A stretch of 11,816 bases of DNA, taken from contig CADBSL010000035.1 in assembly GCA_902797345.1 (NCBI GenBank), positions 1 to 11,816 of the forward strand, given 5' to 3'. Shown here one piece after another: positions 1 through 4,250 of the stretch. Source of the stretch: an uncultured Eubacteriales bacterium (lineage in GTDB: Bacteria > Bacillota > Clostridia > Peptostreptococcales > Anaerovoracaceae). Position 1 is the stretch's first letter; each line of letters opens with the position of its first letter. The notes below the pieces were generated by a model, which worked only from the letters and a program-made list of their open reading frames with translations, ran no database searches and was not told the origin of the DNA. The position numbers were made by a program, and so were the translations under genes.

Positions 1-21
1 AGCTGGGAGCTCGAAGCCGAA
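1..21 (+). repeat. Heptameric AGCNNNN run, cut by the left edge
   Basis: Three consecutive 7-bp units, AGCTGGG, AGCTCGA and AGCCGAA, begin at the first base. The first 17 bases match one arm of the inverted-repeat element at 1380-1433 (arm at 1409-1425, read on the minus strand) at 14 of 17 positions. The same heptad period occurs after trkA. No partner arm lies to the right, where the terminator begins, so this is a solitary run or the remainder is outside the window. The plus frame 1-30 is open and ends in TAA, so a C-terminal coding tail cannot be excluded, but the repeat explanation fits better. Confidence 0.5.
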
Positions 22-28
22 ATGAAAT

Positions 29-60
29 AACCCCTGACGGTCCGTTGGTCCGCAGGGGTT
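29..60. terminator. Hairpin terminator after rplT, probably bidirectional
   Basis: An 8-bp perfect stem pairs AACCCCTG (29-36) with CAGGGGTT (53-60). CGG (38-40) and CCG (50-52) can add three pairs inside, leaving a small loop. The plus-strand side is followed by TTTGTTTT and the minus-strand side by a T-rich stretch (TTATTTCATTT). It lies 17 nt past the rplT stop codon, so it should end the infC-rpmI-rplT transcript. The better U-tract faces plus-strand transcription, so it may also stop a gene arriving from the left. Confidence 0.8.
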
Positions 61-76
61 TGTTTTCCGTATTGAT

Positions 77-430
77 TTACGCGTTGGCTTTTGCGATCTC
101 TGCTAAAGCCTTGAAGCCTTCTGCATCATAAACTGCCATGTCAGCCAGCATCTTTCTGTTGATTTCGATGCCGCCCTTCTTCAGGCCGTTCATCATCTTG
201 CTGTAGGAGATGCCGTTCATTCTGGCAGCTGCGTTGATTCTGGTGATCCACAGCTGTCTGTACTGTCTCTTCTTCAGCTTTCTGCCGATGTATGCACTTC
301 TTAAAGATCTCATCACAGCCGGATTTGCTGCTCTGAATGCTCTGCTCTTCTGGCCATAGAAGCCTTTTGCTAATTTTAATACTTTCTTATGCTTTTTCTT
401 TGCGTTTACCGCGCCTTTTACTCTTGCCAT
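77..430 (-). CDS. rplT: 50S ribosomal protein L20
   Basis: L20 is an early-assembly protein of the large ribosomal subunit that binds 23S rRNA. The 117-residue product has the usual family length, starts MARVKGAV and has the very basic N-terminal half that threads into rRNA, followed by the globular half (RQLWITRINAAAR at about 58-70, then NRKMLADMAV near 91-100). AGGAGG lies at 439-444, 8 nt before the ATG. It is the last gene of infC-rpmI-rplT, 18 nt after rpmI, with a terminator just downstream. In Bacillus subtilis L20 represses its own operon by binding the leader; the attenuator-like leader here (1181-1336) suggests similar control, which is inference. Identification is certain. Confidence 0.98.
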   Translation of the reverse strand: MARVKGAVNAKKKHKKVLKLAKGFYGQKSRAFRAANPAVMRSLRSAYIGRKLKKRQYRQLWITRINAAARMNGISYSKMMNGLKKGGIEINRKMLADMAVYDAEGFKALAEIAKANA

Positions 431-448
431 TTTACAAACCTCCTGATA

Positions 449-643
449 CTAACCTAAAATCATGTCCTTGATCTTCTTTTCCACTGTCGGTGCAACATAA
501 CCGGCCTTTCTCAGACCTCTTTTTCTCTTTGCATCCTTCTTGGTCAGGATATGGCTCTTATATGGCTTATTGGTCTTAACCTTACCGCTTTTTGTTACTC
601 TGAATCTCTTTGCAGCGCCTCTGTGGGACTTCATTTTTGGCAT
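449..643 (-). CDS. rpmI: 50S ribosomal protein L35
   Basis: L35 is a small basic protein of the large ribosomal subunit. The product has 64 residues, normal for the family, and shows the diagnostic start MPKMKSHRGAAKRF, the central HILTKKDAKRKRGLRK stretch and a short C-terminal helix. Its ribosome binding site is strong, GAGGAGG at 652-658, 8 nt before the ATG. It lies 24 nt after infC and 18 nt before rplT, so the three are co-transcribed and L35 is presumably made under the same leader control. Nothing is unusual in the protein itself. Confidence 0.98.
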   Translation of the reverse strand: MPKMKSHRGAAKRFRVTKSGKVKTNKPYKSHILTKKDAKRKRGLRKAGYVAPTVEKKIKDMILG

Positions 644-667
644 CGTAGTGCCCTCCTCTCGATGATA

Positions 668-1180
668 CTAGTTATTTTTTGGGGCCAAAATCATTATCAT
701 GTGTCTGCCTTCCATGGTCGGCTTCTTTTCCACCGTGCAGATGTCACCCAGGATATCCAGCATGCTGTTCATTACATCGATCCCGGTTTGTGTGAAATCC
801 CGTTCCCGGCCGCGGAAACGGATGCTCACCTTGACCTTGTCGCCGGCAGACAGGAATTTGGAAGCGTTCTTGGCCTTCACGCCCAGATCGTGACTTTCGA
901 TGTAAGGGCTCAGCCGTACTTCTTTGACTTCCATGGTCTTCTGTTTTTTCTTGGCTTCCTTCTCTCTCTTCTGCAGTTCGTACCGATACTTCCCATAGTC
1001 CAGGATCTTGCATACCGGCGGATTTGCATTAGGCGAGATCTTCACCAGGTCCAACTTCTTCTCATCGGCGATCTTCTGAGCGTCTCTGCTGCTCATGATC
1101 CCCAGCATCGTTCCGTCAGAATCGATGAGTCTGACTTCTTTGTCACGAATCGCTTCGTTGATTTGAACTTCTTTACTAAT
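668..1180 (-). CDS. infC: Translation initiation factor IF-3, AUU start
   Basis: IF-3 binds the 30S subunit, prevents premature 50S joining and rejects poor start codons and wrong tRNAs. The 170-residue product has the N-terminal domain (about 5-72, with the IF-3 signature around ISPNANPPVCKILDYGKY at 48-65), a lysine-rich linker helix (about 68-86) and the C-terminal domain with SIRFRGRE near 119-126. The open frame runs 40 codons further upstream to an ATG, but homology begins at ISKEVQINEAIRDKEV. There an ATT codon (1178-1180) follows AGGAGG by 9 nt, with no ATG or GTG at suitable spacing. AUU starts are well known for infC and allow IF-3 to repress its own synthesis. I therefore place the start at ATT. 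Confidence 0.96.
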   Translation of the reverse strand: MSKEVQINEAIRDKEVRLIDSDGTMLGIMSSRDAQKIADEKKLDLVKISPNANPPVCKILDYGKYRYELQKREKEAKKKQKTMEVKEVRLSPYIESHDLGVKAKNASKFLSAGDKVKVSIRFRGRERDFTQTGIDVMNSMLDILGDICTVEKKPTMEGRHMIMILAPKNN

Positions 1181-1189
1181 GACCTTGTA

Positions 1190-1195
1190 CCTCCT
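1190..1195 (-). promoter_or_regulatory. Ribosome binding site that fixes the infC AUU start
   Basis: The minus strand reads AGGAGG, a full match to the Shine-Dalgarno core, followed by TACAAGGTC (9 nt) and then ATT. No ATG, GTG or TTG in the IF-3 frame lies within a useful distance. The only upstream in-frame ATG choices would add leader-encoded residues unrelated to IF-3. The site therefore decides the start in favour of the rare AUU codon. Confidence 0.85.
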
Positions 1196-1219
1196 GATTT
1201 GATTAAAGCAAATATAAAG

Positions 1220-1242
1220 AAAAAAACGGATAAAAATATCCG
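1220..1242 (-). terminator. Attenuator terminator in the infC leader
   Basis: On the minus strand CGGATA (1237-1242) pairs with TATCCG (1227-1232) around a 4-nt T loop, followed at once by seven T residues (1220-1226). This is a classic short intrinsic terminator placed before the infC ribosome binding site. A full-strength terminator between promoter and first gene only makes sense as conditional, and the competing pairing of 1305-1314 with 1238-1247 supplies the alternative fold. Confidence 0.72.
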
Positions 1243-1257
1243 CCTCCATCAAATGAA

Positions 1258-1272
1258 CTACATCATTTTCAT
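1258..1272 (-). other. Possible 4-codon leader ORF (MKMM) in the infC leader
   Basis: On the minus strand ATG AAA ATG ATG TAG follows AAGG (1280-1283) by 7 nt. It sits inside the 7-bp hairpin 1251-1274 and between the antiterminator arm and the terminator. Translation or ribosome stalling here could affect the fold. The frame is so short that chance is a real alternative. Confidence 0.25.
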
Positions 1273-1342
1273 TTATTAACCTTAACGACCCCTGCCGCAA
1301 GGTGAGAAGCGGATGACTTCTTCTTTGTTATCTGCGGGAATT

Positions 1343-1371
1343 ATTATATAACACGCCGGCAGGGTTGTCAA
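1343..1371 (-). promoter_or_regulatory. Promoter of infC-rpmI-rplT (TTGACA-17-TATAAT)
   Basis: On the minus strand TTGACA (1366-1371) and TATAAT (1343-1348) are both perfect sigma-A hexamers separated by exactly 17 bp. The expected start of transcription is near 1336, giving a leader of about 155 nt. A consensus promoter fits a ribosomal protein operon and suits control by downstream attenuation. The inverted-repeat element 1380-1433 ends only 8 bp upstream of the -35 box. Confidence 0.9.
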
Positions 1372-1379
1372 GAATTTTT

Positions 1380-1433
1380 AGCAAGAAGCCTGAAGCTTGA
1401 AGCTTACAGCTTCCGGCTCCCTGCTTTCCGCTC
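1380..1433 (-). repeat. Heptameric inverted-repeat element between codY and infC
   Basis: From 1385 to 1433 seven consecutive 7-bp units all have GC at positions 4-5 and two pyrimidines after it (GAAGCCT, GAAGCTT, GAAGCTT, ACAGCTT, CCGGCTC, CCTGCTT, TCCGCTC). The segment also folds: 1380-1396 pairs with 1409-1425 around a 12-nt loop, with 14 of 17 Watson-Crick pairs. Two of the three imperfect pairs become G-U in minus-strand RNA. It starts 2 bp past the codY stop codon. No good U-tract follows, so it is not a normal terminator, although it could protect or end the codY transcript weakly. Confidence 0.6.
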
Positions 1434-1435
1434 AT

Positions 1436-2209
1436 TTAATACTTGATCCTCCCCAGTTCCGTCCGGAGTTCATCATTCACCACCCGGATGTGGGTGCCCT
1501 TCATCCCCAGGGCTTTGGATTCGATGACGCCGGCCACTTCCAGCTTCTTCAGCCCGCTGGTGACCACGGTCTTGGAAATGCCGGTGTGTTCCACCACCTT
1601 GCTTTCCACCACCAGGCCCTCATCGGAGATCATCCGTTCAAAAACGTCCTGCATGGCAATGATCTCATTCGAGGTCAGGGTACTGATGGCCAACTGCACC
1701 ATCGCGCGCTTCCGGACCATCAGTTCCGTCTCCCGGTTTCTCCGCCGGTCGATGTCGATCCCTACGACAACGGCCCCGTATTCTCCCAGGATCACGTCAT
1801 CCGTTTCATATTTATCGTACCGGGCGAAAAGCACCGTCCCCAGCCGCCGGCCGCCGCCGTAGGCCGGGACCACCATCATGAATTTCCCGAAGGCAGTCTC
1901 GTCATAGGGGAACATCTCCTCTGCTTCCTTCCCGGTGATATTCGCCCGGGTCTCGTCCAGTGCCATAAACCGGTCGTTGGTCTCCGGCAGCACATAGGAC
2001 TCGCCCAGCTGATTGTATTTCCGTACCGGCGCATCATTCGCATCGGAATAGTATGCTCCGATGATCTTTCCTTTATCTGTGATCACATACGCATTGGAGG
2101 ACATCAAATCGCTCAATATTTCCGTCAGCTGATCAAAGGGGATGTTCCCCTCGCCACCTTTCTGTAAGAGCCAATTGAGCTTTCTCATCTTCTCCAGCAT
2201 CTGCTCCAT
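1436..2209 (-). CDS. codY: GTP- and branched-chain-amino-acid-sensing transcriptional repressor CodY
   Basis: CodY is the Bacillota global regulator that represses stationary-phase, amino-acid-supply and often virulence or competence genes when GTP and isoleucine, leucine or valine are plentiful. The 257-residue product (Bacillus subtilis CodY has 259) has the N-terminal GAF effector domain (about 5-155, with PAYGGGRRLGTVLF at 115-128 and GEYGAVVVGIDI at 142-153) and a C-terminal winged helix. Its recognition region, ESKVVEHTGISKTVVTSGL at 202-220, is followed by the highly conserved AGVIESKALGMKGTHIRV (226-243). The start follows AGGAG by 10 nt. It is the last gene of the run, 40 nt after hslU, the same neighbour as in Bacillus subtilis. 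The stretch around residues 55-75 differs from the Bacillus effector loop. Confidence 0.96.
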   Translation of the reverse strand: MEQMLEKMRKLNWLLQKGGEGNIPFDQLTEILSDLMSSNAYVITDKGKIIGAYYSDANDAPVRKYNQLGESYVLPETNDRFMALDETRANITGKEAEEMFPYDETAFGKFMMVVPAYGGGRRLGTVLFARYDKYETDDVILGEYGAVVVGIDIDRRRNRETELMVRKRAMVQLAISTLTSNEIIAMQDVFERMISDEGLVVESKVVEHTGISKTVVTSGLKKLEVAGVIESKALGMKGTHIRVVNDELRTELGRIKY

Positions 2210-2229
2210 TTTATTTTCACTCCTGTTCC

Positions 2230-2244
2230 GCCGCTTTTAGCGGC
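2230..2244 (-). other. Small hairpin in the hslU-codY gap
   Basis: GCCGCT and AGCGGC form a perfect 6-bp stem around a 3-nt loop in the 40-nt gap, just before the codY ribosome binding site (2220-2225). No T-tract follows on either strand, so it is not an intrinsic terminator. It could be an RNA processing or stabilising hairpin that sets codY output relative to hslUV; this is inference. Confidence 0.4.
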
Positions 2245-2249
2245 ATGTA

Positions 2250-3668
2250 TTATAAGATATATTTTTCTACTTCGTTGATCCCGCTGTAGTCGTTGAGTCT
2301 TTCCTTCACATAAGCTTCATCGATCACCAGTTCGTCACCCTCGTGCTCGGTAATGTTGAAGGATACGTCCTCCAGCAGGTTTTCCATGACGGTATGGAGC
2401 CGTCTGGCACCGATGTTTTCGGTCTGCTCATTCATCAGGAACGCCGTCTCCGCAATGGCATCGATGGCTTCGTCGGTGAAGGTGACCTTCACTCCCTCCG
2501 TCTCCAGAAGCAGTTTGTACTGCTTTACGATGGCGTTTTCTGTCTGGGTCAGGATCTGAACAAAAACATCCTTAGTCAGATTCTCCAGCTCTACCCGGAT
2601 GGGGAAACGTCCCTGCAGTTCCGGGATCAGGTCAGTGGGTTTCGACACATGGAAAGCACCGGCGCCGATGAAGAGGATATGATCCGTCTTCAGAGGACCG
2701 TACTTGGTATTCACCACACTGCCTTCGACGATGGGCAGGATATCCCGCTGCACCCCTTCCCGGGAAACATCCGCTCCGCTGCGGAATCCGCTGCTGGAAG
2801 CGATCTTATCGATCTCATCGATAAAGACGATCCCGTTCTGTTCGGCATTTTCCATCGCCTCGGAAGTCACCCGGTCCATGTCGATGAGGTTCTGGGCTTC
2901 CTGTTCCTTCAGGATCTTCCGGGCTTCTTTCACGTAAACTTTCTTTTTCTTGGTCTTTTTCGGCATGGCATCCCCGAAAATGCTTCCCAGGGAAATGCTC
3001 ATATCCATTCCGCCCCCCACATCCAGCATATTCATCTGAGCGGAGTTGTCTTCCACTTCGATCTCGATGAGCTGGTCTTCCAGGAGGCCCTCCTTCAGCT
3101 GCTTGCGGACCTGTTCCCGGGCCAGTTCCGTCTCAGACTCACTCATCTGAGGCTCTGCCGGCTGTGTGGTCTTCTGGGCCTGAGCATTTTGCTGCATGGC
3201 GCCAAAAAGGTCAAAGGGGTTTCTGAGTCCGCCGCCGGTTCCGGGCTTCTTTTTTGGGGGAATAAAAGCGTCCAGGATCTTCTCCTCCGCCAGTTCCTCC
3301 GCCACGGCATACTTTTCCTGCAGCATCTTATTCTTGGTGATCCGGACGGAAGCCTCCGCCAGATCCCGGATCATGGAGTCCACGTCCCGGCCCACATAGC
3401 CCACTTCCGTGAACTTGGTGGCCTCTACCTTTACAAAGGGCGCGTCCACCAGCTTTGCCAGCCGGCGGGCGATCTCGGTCTTCCCGACGCCGGTAGGCCC
3501 CATCATCAGGATATTCTTCGGAGTGATCTCTTCCCGGATCTCCTCCGGCAGCTGGCTTCTCCGATACCGGTTCCGCAGCGCGATGGCCACGGATTTCTTG
3601 GCCTTGTCCTGGCCGATGATGTATTTATCCAGTTCCCGTACGATTTCTTTCGGTGTCATCTGATTCAT
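2250..3668 (-). CDS. hslU: ATP-dependent protease ATPase subunit HslU (ClpY)
   Basis: HslU is the AAA+ unfoldase ring that feeds substrates into the HslV peptidase. The 472-residue product is close to Bacillus ClpY (467). Visible parts are Walker A GPTGVGKTE (57-65), the pore loop GYVG (90-93), an I domain (roughly 105-245) with a low-complexity Gln/Pro stretch near 159-176, Walker B VFIDEID (281-287), sensor 1 GAGAFH (335-340), the arginine-finger region QGRFP (352-356), sensor 2 NIGARRLHT (418-426) and a hydrophobic C-terminal tail EKYIL. That tail inserts into HslV to activate it. The ribosome binding site GGAGG, 8 nt before the ATG, overlaps the hslV stop codon (TAGGAGG), implying translational coupling; the gap is 12 nt. 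Confidence 0.97.
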   Translation of the reverse strand: MNQMTPKEIVRELDKYIIGQDKAKKSVAIALRNRYRRSQLPEEIREEITPKNILMMGPTGVGKTEIARRLAKLVDAPFVKVEATKFTEVGYVGRDVDSMIRDLAEASVRITKNKMLQEKYAVAEELAEEKILDAFIPPKKKPGTGGGLRNPFDLFGAMQQNAQAQKTTQPAEPQMSESETELAREQVRKQLKEGLLEDQLIEIEVEDNSAQMNMLDVGGGMDMSISLGSIFGDAMPKKTKKKKVYVKEARKILKEQEAQNLIDMDRVTSEAMENAEQNGIVFIDEIDKIASSSGFRSGADVSREGVQRDILPIVEGSVVNTKYGPLKTDHILFIGAGAFHVSKPTDLIPELQGRFPIRVELENLTKDVFVQILTQTENAIVKQYKLLLETEGVKVTFTDEAIDAIAETAFLMNEQTENIGARRLHTVMENLLEDVSFNITEHEGDELVIDEAYVKERLNDYSGINEVEKYIL

Positions 3669-3680
3669 CCTTCACACCTC

Positions 3681-4217
3681 CTACAGTTTCTCAACGGAAA
3701 TGTTGTCATTGGTATAGACGCAGATGGAAGAAGCGATCTCCAGGGCCTTCCGCACGATATCCTCCGCCGGAAGGTCCGTATTTTCCACCAGAGCCTTGGC
3801 AGCTGCATAAGCATAATTCCCGCCGGAACCGATGGCGATGCAGTCGGTATCCGGCTCGATGACTTCACCATTGCCGGAAATCACCAGGATCCCCTCTTTA
3901 TCCGCCGCCAGCAAAAGCGCCTCCAGGTTCCGCATCCCCTGGTCGCTGCGCCACATCTGAGCCAGTGCCACGGCAGCTCTTCTCAGGTTTCCGCCGTGCT
4001 CCTGGAGCTTATTCTCAAATTTTTCGATCAGCGTGATCGCATCGGACACAGATCCGGCAAATCCGGTCAGCACTGTATTATTGTAGATCTTCCGGACTTT
4101 TTTGGTCTTGTGTTTCATGATGGTCGTTTCACCGAAGGTGACCTGCCCGTCGCCGCCGATGCACACATCGTTCTCGCTGCGCCGTACTGCGCAGATGGTG
4201 GTACCTCTGAATTCCAT
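3681..4217 (-). CDS. hslV: ATP-dependent protease peptidase subunit HslV (ClpQ)
   Basis: HslV is the N-terminal-nucleophile threonine peptidase of the HslUV complex. From the chosen start the product has 178 residues. The catalytic threonine is the first T of GTTICAVRR (residue 6), so a 5-residue propeptide must be removed, unlike E. coli where only Met is lost. GGDGQVTFG, KKVRKIYN, GFAGSVSDA, AIGSGGNYA and ICVYTND are all family-typical. Bacillus subtilis ClpQ is reported to use serine, but here threonine is present. Two in-frame ATGs lie two codons apart. The upstream one (4221-4223) directly abuts GGAGG, whereas the one at 4215-4217 has a 6-nt spacer, so I prefer the latter. It follows topA by 33 nt with no sign of trmFO or xerC. 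Confidence 0.95.
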   Translation of the reverse strand: MEFRGTTICAVRRSENDVCIGGDGQVTFGETTIMKHKTKKVRKIYNNTVLTGFAGSVSDAITLIEKFENKLQEHGGNLRRAAVALAQMWRSDQGMRNLEALLLAADKEGILVISGNGEVIEPDTDCIAIGSGGNYAYAAAKALVENTDLPAEDIVRKALEIASSICVYTNDNISVEKL

Positions 4218-4223
4218 ATCCAT

Positions 4224-4228
4224 CCTCC
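4224..4228 (-). promoter_or_regulatory. Ribosome binding site that decides the hslV start
   Basis: The minus strand reads GGAGG immediately followed by ATGGATATG. The first ATG has zero spacer and is unlikely to be used. The second, 6 nt away, has workable spacing. Both give the same mature enzyme after propeptide removal. Confidence 0.7.
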
Positions 4229-4250
4229 GTTTTCTTCAGGATCTCTTTCT

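Larger units (their letters stand above)
1181..1336 (-). ncRNA. infC leader RNA with attenuator (L20-leader-like)
   Basis: About 155 nt separate the predicted transcription start from the infC start. In order the leader holds: an antiterminator 5' arm (1305-1314); a segment around 1281-1304 that can pair ACCUU with AAGGU and also CCUUG with CAGGG; a 4-codon open frame (1258-1272) inside an AAATGAA/TTCATTT hairpin (1251-1274); and a terminator hairpin with U7 (1220-1242). The antiterminator arm can pair over 10 bp, two of them G-U, with 1238-1247, which contains half of the terminator stem. The two folds exclude each other. In Bacillus subtilis the equivalent leader is terminated when L20 binds. 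I infer the same logic, but I do not recognise the published L20 binding motif with certainty. Confidence 0.65.

Noticed and set aside
1..30. Plus-strand frame ending in TAA at 28-30, resembling the tail of a gene entering from the left
   Set aside because: The bases are better explained by the 7-bp repeat units shared with two other intergenic sites, and 9 codons give no testable homology.
551..1279. Plus-strand open frame opposite rpmI and infC
   Set aside because: It covers the reverse strand of rpmI, infC and the leader, and no known protein is recognisable.
1181..1300. 40-residue N-terminal extension of IF-3 from an upstream ATG
   Set aside because: The extra codons span the terminator hairpin and ribosome binding site and do not resemble IF-3.
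1373..1387. CodY-box-like sequence (consensus AATTTTCWGAAAATT) upstream of the infC promoter
   Set aside because: Only 10 of 15 positions match, too weak to claim in an AT-rich spacer.
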